Positions 48,540 through 57,651 of a stretch of DNA of 64,000 bases are shown piece after piece. The stretch is from Cryobacterium psychrophilum (GTDB taxonomy: Bacteria > Actinomycetota > Actinomycetes > Actinomycetales > Microbacteriaceae). The stretch covers positions 1,736,001 to 1,800,000 of the forward strand of contig NZ_SODI01000001.1 of the NCBI RefSeq assembly GCF_004365915.1. The letters are read 5' to 3'. A program made the position numbers and the translations under genes. Numbering within the stretch: position 1 is the stretch's first letter; each line of letters opens with the position of its first letter. The notes below the pieces were generated by a model. The model had not been told where the DNA came from. It ran no database searches and saw only the letters and a list, made by a program, of their open reading frames with translations.

Positions 48540-48741
48540 AACTGAGAACCCGGGCAGTCTATGGCCGGGGCCGTTCACATACAGTGATTTTTCACCAGCG
48601 GATTACTGGGAAACCGGCCCAACTTGACTTACAAACCCATCCACGCACAGCGCAGTGTCAAGAGCCGACCTACCTACGTTACCTGATGGGCACGCAAATG
48701 TCACGCTAAGATGCGAGTCCATTCTGATCTACCCTGATCTC

Positions 48742-49200
48742 ATGCCCGCCCTCATCGCCATCGAGCCGCCCCGCCAGAGTGACGTGGAGGCCTTGCTTCG
48801 GCTCAGTTCCGAGTTCACCCTCGCCCTCTATCCGGCCGAGAACAACTACCTGCTCGGCCTCGCCGAGCTTGAGCGCGCCGGGGTCTGCGTCTATGTGGCC
48901 CGCGCCGAAGACGGTACCGCCCTCGGCATCGCCGCGACCGTCCCCCTCGAAGCCGACACTCTTGAGCTCAAGCGCATGTTCGTGCATCCGGCCGCGCGTG
49001 GTCTGGGTCTGGCCAGCCAACTGCTTGGCCGCATCGAAGCGGATGCCGCCAGCCGCGGTATCCGCGAACTGCGGCTCGAAACGGGGTCGCGTCATGACGC
49101 GGCGCTCTCCTTCTACCGGCGTCTCGGCTACGCCCGGATCGCCGCGTTCGGACCCTATGTTGGCGACGAGCTCAGCGTGTGCTTCGCCAAGGCGTTGTAG
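48742..49200 (+). CDS. GNAT-family N-acetyltransferase
   Basis: 152 residues from the ATG at 48742; the frame is open 29 codons further but without a good start site. The acetyl-CoA binding segment is LKRMFVHPAARGLGLASQLLGRIEADA, with the R/Q-x-x-G-x-G/A motif as RGLGLA, followed by RLETGSRHDAALSFYRRLGY, the C-terminal GNAT end motif. Substrate unknown. Independent gene, next to the lipase-like gene. Confidence 0.85.
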   Translation: MPALIAIEPPRQSDVEALLRLSSEFTLALYPAENNYLLGLAELERAGVCVYVARAEDGTALGIAATVPLEADTLELKRMFVHPAARGLGLASQLLGRIEADAASRGIRELRLETGSRHDAALSFYRRLGYARIAAFGPYVGDELSVCFAKAL

Positions 49201-49292
49201 GCGTCCTCCCCCCGAAGCCGTCCCGGCAGATGCGAAGCAAAACGTTCTATCCTCAGAGCTGCCCCAATTCCCCTCTTCTGCTCGGAGCACTC

Positions 49293-50291
49293 GTGACCAC
49301 CGGCCGCCGCCCTTCTCTATCCGGTTTGCGCCACATCCGTCCCCTCAGCGTTGTGGTCGCAGCGGTGCTCGCCGTGGGGGCAACGGCCGTGCTCGTGGGC
49401 CTGGACAGTGGCGAGCGGCACCCGGGCACGAGCGAGGCCACCGAACCCGTGATCGGGATTCGCACGTTTGACGTTCCGCGGGGTATCACGGTGACCGAGG
49501 ACGTCGTCTACGACGTCGAGCCGAACGGAACGCCGCTCACACTCGACGTGTGCACTCCCCCAACGAATGCTCTACCGACCGGTTCTCCCAATCTCAGGCC
49601 TGCCGTGGTGTCGATTCACGGTGGCAGCTGGACCCGAGGTGACAAGTCCAGCGACGACTGGCGCGTCGTATGCGAATGGCTCGCGTCGGAGGGATTCGTC
49701 GCGTATTCACTCGACTACCGGCTGACCCCGGCGGCCCCCTTCCCCGCCGCCATCGACGACATCTCCCATGCCGTGGAGTGGATCCGCGACACCGACAACG
49801 CCGCACGTTTCGGCATCGATCCGGCGCGCATCGGCGCCTTCGGCGGTTCGGCGGGCGGCAACCTCGCCGCCCTTCTCGGCACGCAGGGTGAGGGCTCGCT
49901 CACCATGGGATCGCGTGTGGCCGCGGTGGCGGAGCTCTCCGGCCCCAGCGACCTGCGTGGGGCGTCTATGACAGATGATGGCGCGTCAGAGCGGCTGCAG
50001 AAGCTCGCGAAACGCTACCTCGACTGCACCAACCTCGACGACTGCCCCCGTACGACACCAGCGTCCCCCGTGGCGCAGCTCGACGCGAGCGATCCGCCGA
50101 TGTTTATCGGAAATTCCGAGAAGGAATTCGTGCCGCTCAAGCAGGCCACCCGGTTCGCCGACGAGCTCGAACGCCTCGGGATCCCGTACGAACTCGTCTC
50201 CCGCCCGGGTTCCGTGCACTCGATCGGGTTCCTCGACGCCGATATGCGCACGCGCGTGGCCGCGTTCCTGCACGCCAGCATGGGTTTCTAG
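49293..50291 (+). CDS. membrane-anchored alpha/beta hydrolase (carboxylesterase-like)
   Basis: 332 residues from the GTG at 49293 with GGAG 6 nt upstream. An N-terminal hydrophobic helix (about 18-38), with no clear cleavage site, anchors it or acts as signal. The oxyanion motif is HGGSWTRGD, the nucleophile elbow is GGSAGG, the acid is probably within the GNSEKEFV region, and the catalytic His is in GSVHSIGF. This is the hormone-sensitive-lipase/BD-FAE-like class. Substrate unknown; probably outside the cell membrane. Confidence 0.85.
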   Translation: MTTGRRPSLSGLRHIRPLSVVVAAVLAVGATAVLVGLDSGERHPGTSEATEPVIGIRTFDVPRGITVTEDVVYDVEPNGTPLTLDVCTPPTNALPTGSPNLRPAVVSIHGGSWTRGDKSSDDWRVVCEWLASEGFVAYSLDYRLTPAAPFPAAIDDISHAVEWIRDTDNAARFGIDPARIGAFGGSAGGNLAALLGTQGEGSLTMGSRVAAVAELSGPSDLRGASMTDDGASERLQKLAKRYLDCTNLDDCPRTTPASPVAQLDASDPPMFIGNSEKEFVPLKQATRFADELERLGIPYELVSRPGSVHSIGFLDADMRTRVAAFLHASMGF

Positions 50292-50299
50292 CTCCTCTA

Positions 50300-50316
50300 C
50301 CCGCTCACGCAGCGGG
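50300..50316 (+). terminator. weak hairpin after hydrolase
   Basis: CCCGCT / AGCGGG with a 5-nt loop, 8 nt past the hydrolase stop. Only a 6-bp stem and no U-run, so weakly supported. Confidence 0.35.
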
Positions 50317-50446
50317 CAGGCAGCCGCGCCAGCATCGGCTACTCGATCTCCCCCCGCAACGCGAGGACGCGGACATGCAACCGGGGCTTTGTCCTTTTTG
50401 GTCGAGCGGGCGCGTGGGCGCGTGGGCGGGGTCCATGAACGCGTCT

Positions 50447-51322
50447 TTAGAGCAGCCCAGCCTGGATGGCGTACGACGCGGCACCCGTGCGGGAGGTCTG
50501 GCCGAGCTTGGTAAGGATGTTGGCGACGTGTCGGTGCACCGTGTGCTCGCTGAGAACGAGCGACACCGCGATCTCTGGGTTGCTCAATCCTTGGGATACC
50601 AACCGCAACACCTCGCGCTCCCTGGCGGAGAGTCCACCAACGGCTGGCTCGCCAGCAGCTTTGGCGAGCCGCCGCGCATGCGCTAAATCATCACTCGCCG
50701 ACAGACCGGACAAAACCTCCGTTGCGAGCGCGAGATGACGCTGGGCGGCGACTTTGTCACCCGTCGCGAGAAGCGCCTCCGCGAGGAAAAGCCGCGTGTG
50801 CGCTTCGTCAAATCGCAGCCCCGCGGCGTTGAACAGTCGCACCGCCTCGTTCAGCAAGGGAACTGCAGCGGCTGGTGGTGCCAGAAGAGCGTCAGCGGCG
50901 GATGCGGAGGCCATCAGCGAATCGGTGCGCGTTAACGCTGCTGTTAGACGGAGCTCGTCCGCGAGCAGTTGCGCTTGCTCTACCTCGCCTGCGGCCCGCG
51001 CGACGACTACCGCGAGGTAAAGCACGTCTGCGCGAAGAACGCGGCTATTCTGCGGCAGCCAATCCAACAGGCCCCGGATAGCCGTCCAGGCGCTCGCATA
51101 GTCGCCGCTGGCCAGGTGTATCCGAGCGCGCCCGGCGATCGCCGATGGGTGGAACTCAGCCTGTGCGAAGAGAAACTCCGCCTCATCGAACCGACCTTGG
51201 CGGCGGCGTAACTCTCCCAGCTGCACCACCGCCTCAAGCCGGGAGGTACGGTGTGACCCCGAGAGCCGCTCGAGCGCTCCGGTCAGTTCGCGCTCAGCCT
51301 CGCGCCACGACCCGCGCGCCAC
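50447..51322 (-). pseudogene. 5'-truncated LuxR-type regulator with TPR-like domain
   Basis: 291 residues from the first available start, MARGSWREAERELTGALERL; the good-quality region is the C-terminal LuxR helix-turn-helix (LSAREREVLRLVSQGLSNPEIAVSLVLSEHTVHRHVANILTKLG, given here only by its key parts LSAREREVLRLV and SEHTVHRHVANIL). The rest is helical repeat. It seems to lack its N-terminal part: the frame overlaps and runs directly out of a truncated tautomerase gene at 51283-51322 with no start site of its own. It might still be expressed as a short protein. The deletion reading is inferred from the joined truncations. Confidence 0.6.
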
Positions 51323-51444
51323 GTGACAGCACGCATGTTCTCGCCCTCGATTCCCACCAAGGCGTCGGTGAGGTTCCGAATGATTTCCTGTTTCTGGTCG
51401 TCGCTGAAGACATTTTCAATGACCTTGACCTGAATAAACGGCAT
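51283..51444 (-). pseudogene. 4-oxalocrotonate tautomerase, C-terminally truncated
   Basis: 53 residues from the ATG at 51444 (AGGAG 7 nt upstream). The first 45 residues match 4-oxalocrotonate tautomerases exactly as expected: Pro at position 2 as catalytic base, then FIQVKVIENVFSDDQKQEII and IEGENMRAVTW. After TW, where relatives continue with VVVEEV..., the sequence switches to RAGRGARLSAN, which is an out-of-frame copy of the LuxR gene. The truncated protein lacks the last strands, so activity is unlikely. Confidence 0.75.
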
Positions 51445-51686
51445 TGTGATCTCCTTGTGTAGGGGCTCCACGCGTTGCGGAGCGGCTACAACAGCTCTCG
51501 GCTCCGCAGCAGATCCGCGCCTCGGCAGGACAGGCCATCTCTGCCTCGCGGGTCGCTGGCCCGATCGGGTTACAGTCATAAGATCCTCTGCGTTTGTTCT
51601 GATCCACGACAACGGCGTGAAGGCCTGTGGCGCAGAAAAGTATCAATTGACTGCACTCGGTCACCATCCGCTTCGTGGTGGTCGTT

Positions 51687-52262
51687 CTAGAGACGCCCCG
51701 CGTTGTCGGTGAGAGTCAGGGTGCGAGCCAGATCAACTTCGCAGGCGCCTCCGGGGAATGCCGCGCGAGACAACAGCACGGCGTCGAGGGTCGCGCTCCA
51801 GAATGTCCGCACCTCGCGCGCGACCTCAGGCTACGTCGACCAGCCGTTCCGCGCGGTTCGATCGCGAATGAATCGCTCTGACCCCGCGAATAGCAGATCG
51901 AGATTGCGCTCAACGGAATCGCTCGCATCGTGAGAATCTCCGGCGACACCCAGCGCGGAGACGGCCTTGGGAAGCGAGGGCATGAGCAATGCAGTACGGG
52001 CGAGCAGCGCCCGGAACGCCGTTACGGTCTTCGCGCGCGACGCAGCAGTACGCAGCCTTGCGGTATCGCGCAGGAGCAGAGCAAACGCCGCGTCGATGAA
52101 AAGGGCATCTTTCGACCCGAAATGATGAGTGATCTGGTTCGGATAGACCCCGGCAGCGGCAGCGGCAGCGGCCACGGCCACGGCCACGGCCACGGCCACG
52201 CTCACATCATGACGAGAAGATCGGATAAATAGCTCCGAGGCTGCATCGCGGATTCGCGCGGA
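51687..52262 (-). pseudogene. TetR-family regulator broken by nonsense codon and repeat expansion
   Basis: Reads as a TetR regulator on the minus strand: RIRDAASELFIR, then a degenerate first part of the helix-turn-helix, AAAGVYPNQITHHFGSKDALFIDAAFALLLRD (key part: YPNQITHHFGSKDALF), and the C-terminal domain up to ERFIRDRTARNGWST. There an in-frame TAG at 51831-51833 cuts it; the same frame continues PEVAREVRTFWSATLDAVLL and ends at 51687. A hexanucleotide repeat replaces part of helices 2-3 by (VA)n and A(7). No start codon is apparent at its 5' end, where it meets a resolvase remnant. Confidence 0.8.
52151..52198. repeat. hexanucleotide tandem repeat (CGGCAG)3(CGGCCA)5
   Basis: Eight hexamers in line inside the TetR pseudogene, coding AAAAAA and VAVAVAVA in the old frame. 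It damages the DNA-binding region. Second such repeat in the window after 38848-38877. Confidence 0.85.
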
Positions 52263-52486
52263 TCCGGAACTGATGGTCGATTTCGCGCAAGGGCTTCGCG
52301 ACCGCGGCGCGCGCCTTCGCGTATTGAACCTCGGCGGTGGAGACGTCGACGCATCGACCCCGATGGGGTCGATGCTGTTCATAATCATGGCTGCACCGGC
52401 GCAGATGGAACACGACATCAAGCAGGTGGATCGTTGACTTCATCAGCAAGCGCCGTGATGCGCACGTCGGGCGACAGTACATTTAG
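52261..52486 (+). pseudogene. serine recombinase/resolvase remnant
   Basis: On the plus strand the frame reads FAQGLRDRGARLRVLNLGGG, TPMGSMLFIIMAAPAQMEHDIK and then a stop; after a one-base shift it resumes VDFISKRRDAHVGRQ. This corresponds to about residues 60-140 of Tn3-type resolvases and invertases (LRxxGxxLxxL, TPxGxLxFxIxAALAxxE, then RR hinge). The catalytic N-terminus and the DNA-binding C-terminus are missing. A trace of a mobile element, immediately next to the TetR pseudogene start. Confidence 0.75.
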
Positions 52487-52535
52487 TTCGGGGCGGACTG
52501 GCCTGCCCCGTTGGGAGCCGCTTGTTGGGTCTTCC

Positions 52536-53072
52536 TCACGGGGCCCCGAGAGTTCTCTCGAGGAAAGAGTTCCAGAACTTCCCTTCCTGGTCGTAGTGTC
52601 TCCGCACGTCTTTGAAATCGGTGAGGCGGGGGAACCGCTGGCCGATGACGTCAGCGCCGTAATGGAAGAGTCTGCCCCAGTGCTGCCGCGGCGCGAACGG
52701 TGCCAGTGCCTCCTCGATCACGGGCAGCAGGGCCGCCACTTGCGCGGGGTGCTTGGCCCAGGTGAACCCGATACACAACACGTCCCGTTCGTAGGCCGGG
52801 CTGAGCCACAATGAATCGGCCGCTGCTGTGCGGATCTCGGCGATCAGCAGGTGCGGGGAAATCTGCGCCCCCTAGCGTTCCTAGCGCCTCCAACGCCTGC
52901 ACGCCGTGTTCACGGCTGACGTAGTACTCGCTCTGCAGCTCATCACCGCCGTTGGAGGGCTGCCGGTCCAGTCGGAAGTGCGGCATCCGTTCCGACCAAC
53001 AGTCGCTGGGTCCAGGATCGCTTCGGCGCTGTAGGTGAGGTTTCCCGCCCGATTCAAGTGTGTGGTCGACAC
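52536..53072 (-). pseudogene. FAD-dependent alditol/xylitol oxidase, internally deleted and frameshifted
   Basis: The minus strand starts MSTTHLNRAGNLTYSAEAIL, like alditol oxidases (NWAGNITY...), for only about 25 codons. It then jumps to sequence belonging to the C-terminal half in another frame (ERMPHFRLDRQPSNGG, DELQSEYYVSREH), with a frameshift near 52865 to LLIAEIRTAAADSLWLSPAYERD (start and end shown) and on to HYDQEGKFWNSFLERTL. The FAD-binding domain (about 200 residues) is lost. Not functional. Confidence 0.8.
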
Positions 53073-53274
53073 GACGATCCTCTCGATGGACTGAACACTC
53101 GCTGGACAAGCGAGGCCGGCACTGACACCAGCTGTCGGTCAAGCGTATGGCGCGTCGGAGCGCCTCGGGTGCGCTCCCGCCCTTCCCCGCCCCTTAAATC
53201 GGTGGCCGCTACGGTAAGCGGCGTAGCGGCCAGCGAAACCGGGCGCGACGGCTCCGTGGGGGCGGCGCGGGCCG

Positions 53275-54105
53275 TTAGGCGACGCGACCGCGGATGCGGC
53301 GGGAGAGCTCGGTCGCGGTACCGGCGAGCTGCGCGGCGAGCGCGGGCCACTCCGCCTCGGCAACGTCGTTCCGGGAGAATGTCACGGCAATGGCGGCCGC
53401 CGGCCAACCCGCATGGTCACGCACAACCACGGCAACGGAGGCGATCCCCGGCGTGATCTCGCCGTCCTCCTGGGCAAATCCCCGCGTTCGCACCTGATCG
53501 AGCAGCCGACGCAGCTCGCCTGCCGTGCGGGGACCCTGCCCGTCTCTGGTCGAAAACGCCGCAGCATTCGGAAACAACGCGCGCAACTGCGCGGCCGGGA
53601 GCGCCGCGAGCATCGCCCGGCCACTCGCGGTCAGGTGACTCGGCAGACGCACGCCCACGTCCGACACGAGCGAGGGGCGTCGTGGCGCGCGCTCCTCCAC
53701 CAGATAGATCACGTCGCGCCCGTGCAGCACCACGAGGTGCGCACTCTCCCCCAGGCGGTCCACGAGCTGCGCAACCAGCGGTCGTCCCAGGCGCGAGAGC
53801 GGTTGCTGCCGGGAGAACCCGCTGCTGAGCTCGAACGCGGCAACCCCGAGCCCGTATCGTCGCTCCTCGGGCAGGTGCACGACGAAGCCGCGCTCCGCCA
53901 GCACGGCGAGCAGCTGGTACACCGTGGAGCGGGGCAGGTTGAGTGCGGTGGCAATGGCGCTGGCCGCGACCGGTCCCCGCAGCGTGGCGAGGTGCGAGAG
54001 GATGCGCAGCGCACTGTCGGCCGCCGGAACCTTGGGGTGAGCGGGCGAGCGGATGCCTCGCGCGTCGGACGCCGGAACCGTCGGGCGTGCGGCGCTCGCC
54101 TCCAT
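53275..54105 (-). CDS. IclR-family transcriptional regulator
   Basis: 276 residues from the ATG at 54105 with GGGAG 6 nt upstream; the frame extends to 54375 but the extra part overlaps hutH. N-terminal winged helix (about 25-85: ALRILSHLATLRGPVAASAIA, then LPRSTVYQLLAVLAERGFV). C-terminal effector domain with RLPSHLTASGRAMLAALP and GFAQEDGEITPGIASVAV, the usual IclR ligand site. Divergent from hutH across 91 bp, so it probably controls histidine use (inference). Confidence 0.9.
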   Translation of the reverse strand: MEASAARPTVPASDARGIRSPAHPKVPAADSALRILSHLATLRGPVAASAIATALNLPRSTVYQLLAVLAERGFVVHLPEERRYGLGVAAFELSSGFSRQQPLSRLGRPLVAQLVDRLGESAHLVVLHGRDVIYLVEERAPRRPSLVSDVGVRLPSHLTASGRAMLAALPAAQLRALFPNAAAFSTRDGQGPRTAGELRRLLDQVRTRGFAQEDGEITPGIASVAVVVRDHAGWPAAAIAVTFSRNDVAEAEWPALAAQLAGTATELSRRIRGRVA

Positions 54106-54196
54106 GTCGACTCCCGCCGTGAACATGTCCGGTATCCCGGACTGTTCCGACAGTAGCAGCACCCGCGACACCGCAAAAGGGTGTGGAATCGTAAGC

Positions 54197-55780
54197 ATGA
54201 CCCACGCCCCCGCCTCCGTTAAAGTCCCCTCCTCCATACCCCCGGCATCCGTTCTTGTCGGCGCCGGAGCGGTGTCGTTTGAGGGTGTCGTGGCGGTCGC
54301 GAGGCACGGATCGCTGATCCACCTCGACCCGGCGGCGCTTGAGGGTGTGGCCGCCACGCGGCTCATCATCGACAACCTCGCGAGCGACGCGAACCCGCAC
54401 TACGGCATTTCCACGGGTTTCGGCGCCCTGGCCACGACGTTTATCACCTCAGACCGCCGCGCCCAACTACAGGCGAGCCTCGTGCGTTCGCATGCCGCGG
54501 GAAGCGGCCCGGAGGTGGAGCGCGAGGTCGTGCGTGCCCTCATGTTGTTGCGCCTCTCGACCCTCATGACCGGCCGCACGGGCGTGAAGCCCCAGACCAT
54601 TGAGGTCTACGCGGCCCTGCTCAACGCCGGCATCACGCCCGTCGTGCGCGAGTATGGCTCGCTCGGCTGCTCCGGCGACCTCGCACCCCTCGCCCACTGT
54701 GCCCTCGCGGTCATGGGCGAGGGCGCAGTTCGCGACGCGGCCGGCACGCCCATGAGTGCCGGGGTGGCTCTTGCCGCCGCCGGCATCACACCGGTCGTGC
54801 TCGCCGAGAAGGAGGGCCTCGCCCTCATCAACGGCACCGATGGCATGCTCGGCATGCTCGTACTCGCCCTCGACGACCTCTCCATGCTGATGCAGACCGC
54901 CGACATTGCCGCCGCCATGAGCATCGAGGCGCTCCTCGGAACGGATGCGACCTTCGCCGCCGACCTGCACGCCCTGCGGCCCCAACTCGGCCAGGCCGTG
55001 AGCGCCACGAACCTGCGCGCGCTGCTCGCTGGTTCCCCGCTGCTCGCAAGCCACTCCGGTCCAGAGGACCCCACCGTGCAAGACGCCTATTCCCTGCGCT
55101 GCGCACCCCAGGTGCACGGTGCAGCCCGCGACACCGCCGACCACGCGGCCCGAGTGGCCGAACGAGAGCTCGCGAGCGCCGTCGACAACCCCGTCGTCAC
55201 GCTCGACGGCCGTATCGAATCCAACGGCAACTTTCACGGTGCCCCCGTGGCCTACGTGCTCGACTTTCTCGCGATTGCCTCGGCCGACGTGGCGAGCATG
55301 AGCGAACGCCGCACCGACCGCCACCTCGACGCCAACCGCAACAAGGGACTGCCGCCGTTTCTCGCGCACGAGGTGGGTGTTGACTCGGGGCTCATGATCG
55401 CGCAGTACACGTCCGCCGGAATCGTCTCGGAGCTCAAGCGCCTCGCCGCCCCGGCGTCGGTCGATTCCATCCCCTCCTCCGCCATGCAGGAGGACCACGT
55501 GTCCATGGGCTGGCACGCCGCCCGCAAGCTGCGCCGCTCTCTCGACGGCCTCGGCCGCGTCCTCGCGATCGAGATCATGACCGCCGCCCGCTCGCTCGAC
55601 CTGCGCGCCCCGCTGCAGCCCGGTGCCGCGACGGATGCCGTACGCCTGGCCGTGCGCACCGTGGCCGACGGCCCCGGCCACGATCGCTTTCTATCGCCGG
55701 AGATCGAGGGTGTTGTCGCACTCGTTCAGACCGGTGCGGTGCGGGATGCCGCCACGGCGATCGTGGGCGATCTGGGGTAG
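54197..55780 (+). CDS. hutH: histidine ammonia-lyase
   Basis: 527 residues from the ATG at 54197. The MIO prosthetic group forms from the Cys-Ser-Gly of GSLGCSGDLAPLAH; most family members have Ala-Ser-Gly, but Cys is seen in actinobacterial enzymes. Other landmarks: NPHYGISTGFGALATTFI, KEGLALINGTDGMLGML and ESNGNFHGAPVAY, the last with the substrate-binding region. It deaminates histidine to urocanate. No other hut gene is adjacent, so the remaining pathway must be elsewhere. Divergent IclR regulator upstream. Confidence 0.94.
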   Translation: MTHAPASVKVPSSIPPASVLVGAGAVSFEGVVAVARHGSLIHLDPAALEGVAATRLIIDNLASDANPHYGISTGFGALATTFITSDRRAQLQASLVRSHAAGSGPEVEREVVRALMLLRLSTLMTGRTGVKPQTIEVYAALLNAGITPVVREYGSLGCSGDLAPLAHCALAVMGEGAVRDAAGTPMSAGVALAAAGITPVVLAEKEGLALINGTDGMLGMLVLALDDLSMLMQTADIAAAMSIEALLGTDATFAADLHALRPQLGQAVSATNLRALLAGSPLLASHSGPEDPTVQDAYSLRCAPQVHGAARDTADHAARVAERELASAVDNPVVTLDGRIESNGNFHGAPVAYVLDFLAIASADVASMSERRTDRHLDANRNKGLPPFLAHEVGVDSGLMIAQYTSAGIVSELKRLAAPASVDSIPSSAMQEDHVSMGWHAARKLRRSLDGLGRVLAIEIMTAARSLDLRAPLQPGAATDAVRLAVRTVADGPGHDRFLSPEIEGVVALVQTGAVRDAATAIVGDLG

Positions 55781-55920
55781 ACACAGGCGTGTTCCTGACG
55801 TCCTTGTAGCTCACGGAGCGGCGTGGCATACTGGCGCCGCGTCGACGTCAAAGTTCACTGGTGGCCTGTTGCGGGTCATGTGCTGCGCGTGGAATCGGCG
55901 TCCAAGGGTGACCTAGTGAA

Positions 55921-57651
55921 ATGACCTCAAAGTTGAGATTTCGCCGAATTCCTGTTGCTGAGGCCCGCTCCCGGTGCCTGGCCGTTGCGACCGCATCGGC
56001 CCTCACTCTCGCCCTTGTTGTGTTCGCTGCCCCCCAGGGTACGCTCGCGACCGAGGGGGATGAGCCCGCCTCGCCCCCCGGCACCTCGCCGAGCACCCCG
56101 ACTCCGGCGACTTCAGCCCCTCACACCCCCGTACCGAGTGAACTCGGTTCCCCGCCGAGCCTCGGTCCATCCGAGCCCGTCGCGAGCCTGAACACGAGCT
56201 CGGCGCCTCCTCCCTCGGAACCCACCGGAGCGCCGCAACCCACGCCGGCCCCCACCACTGAACCGGCAGCAGTACCGGAAGCAGAGCCGGCAGCGGCACC
56301 GGCACCGGCAGCGGAGCCCGTCGCATCGCCCGCAAGCACGCCGACACCAGTTTCAACGCCCCCGACCACTGCGGATCCGGTCCCGCCGAGCATGCCGACC
56401 CCCGCCCCTGAACCGGGAGCACAGCCGTCCACCGCCCCGGCCCCGGCAACACAACCCCCACCCACACAGCCCCCGGCGGCGCAAGCCCCAGCGGCGCAGC
56501 CCCCGGCCATCCCCGAGGGTGACGGCATCCCCGTTTTTCGGCTCAGCACACCCACCGCGGCCGCGCAGCAAACCGCCGCCGCACGGGTTGCCGCACGGGT
56601 TGCCGCTCAATCGGCGCGTGCCGCCTCCGCGGAACGCGCGGCCGCCCAGCGGGCCGTTGCGCGAGCATCCGCCCAGGGCGCCGTGACGTCTGCCCTCACC
56701 GCCAGGGATACCGCCGCAAGGAGCCTCGCCTCGGCACAAGCGACCCTGGCCGCTCTCACAAGCCGCGCCGATAATCTGCAGGCACTTGCCGATTCGGCCG
56801 CTACCAAGGCCGCCCATTCTCGGCGACTACTCACGGGCCTCGTGCTCGAACTCGGCCGGCAACGGGCGGGAACGGCATCGGTCGATGCCCTGCTCACCTC
56901 GGGCGACAACCTGCTCTCCGCGCTGGGGTCCATTGACCGTTTGTCCCAGCTCACCGGCAGTATCGATGCCGTTCGGGAACGCTCCGAGAACGACGCCGCC
57001 CACAAGCAATCCTTCCTCGACCAGATGATCACCGCTCGCGACGCGGCCGCGCTCGTTCCCATCGCCGCCCGCCAGGCGGACCTCGACGCGGCCCAAATCG
57101 CCCTTGATGCCGCCACAGCAGCTCTCGCCGAACTCGACGTCGCCGCTGCGAGCCCGGCCCGGTCCAACACCACGGTCATCGAAGCATGGTCAGCCCCGGC
57201 GTTGCTCTCTGTCCTGGACACCGGCCAGCTCAGCACCCAAAGGTGGGCCCTCCCCACCGTCGGCGGCATCACCGACGTCTTCGGCCCCCGACCGACGCGC
57301 CCGCTGCCCACCGTGGGCGACTTTCATCGCGGCACCGACATCGGCGCAGCGTGTGGCGCCACCGTGCACGCTGCGACCTCTGGGGTCGTCTCGTCCGTCG
57401 GCCCGCTCGGCACCTACGGCAACTGGATCGTCATCGATCACGGCGCGGGACTTCAGACCGGTTACGCCCACCTCGCCACCGGTGAATTGCTCGTCTCCGT
57501 GGGCGACAGCGTGGCCGCCGGCGAGGTCATCGCCGACGTGGGCCGAACGGGTGCCGCCACGGGGTGCCACCTGCACGTTGAGGTGCGCGTCGACGGCCTG
57601 CGCGTTGATCCGCAGCCGTTCCTCGCCGCGCGCGGCGTGAGACTGGGCTAG
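55921..57651 (+). CDS. secreted M23 peptidoglycan endopeptidase with Pro-rich linker and coiled coil
   Basis: 576 residues. Signal peptide about 1-43 (hydrophobic core ATASALTLALVVFAAP). Residues 45-205 are a Pro/Ala/Thr/Glu linker. Residues about 208-410 form an Ala-rich coiled coil like that of NlpD/EnvC/RipA-type hydrolases. The C-terminal LytM domain (about 440-576) has the zinc ligands HRGTDIG, and HLHVEVRVDG, so it appears active. Role: cleaving cross-links in cell wall remodelling or division. No SPOR or LysM domain is visible. Its stop overlaps the convergent Nudix gene by 4 nt. Confidence 0.92.
   Translation: MTSKLRFRRIPVAEARSRCLAVATASALTLALVVFAAPQGTLATEGDEPASPPGTSPSTPTPATSAPHTPVPSELGSPPSLGPSEPVASLNTSSAPPPSEPTGAPQPTPAPTTEPAAVPEAEPAAAPAPAAEPVASPASTPTPVSTPPTTADPVPPSMPTPAPEPGAQPSTAPAPATQPPPTQPPAAQAPAAQPPAIPEGDGIPVFRLSTPTAAAQQTAAARVAARVAAQSARAASAERAAAQRAVARASAQGAVTSALTARDTAARSLASAQATLAALTSRADNLQALADSAATKAAHSRRLLTGLVLELGRQRAGTASVDALLTSGDNLLSALGSIDRLSQLTGSIDAVRERSENDAAHKQSFLDQMITARDAAALVPIAARQADLDAAQIALDAATAALAELDVAAASPARSNTTVIEAWSAPALLSVLDTGQLSTQRWALPTVGGITDVFGPRPTRPLPTVGDFHRGTDIGAACGATVHAATSGVVSSVGPLGTYGNWIVIDHGAGLQTGYAHLATGELLVSVGDSVAAGEVIADVGRTGAATGCHLHVEVRVDGLRVDPQPFLAARGVRLG

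Noticed and set aside
53073..53274. Possible small genes between alditol oxidase remnant and IclR gene
   Set aside because: Frames there lack start sites and motifs; GC-rich noise.
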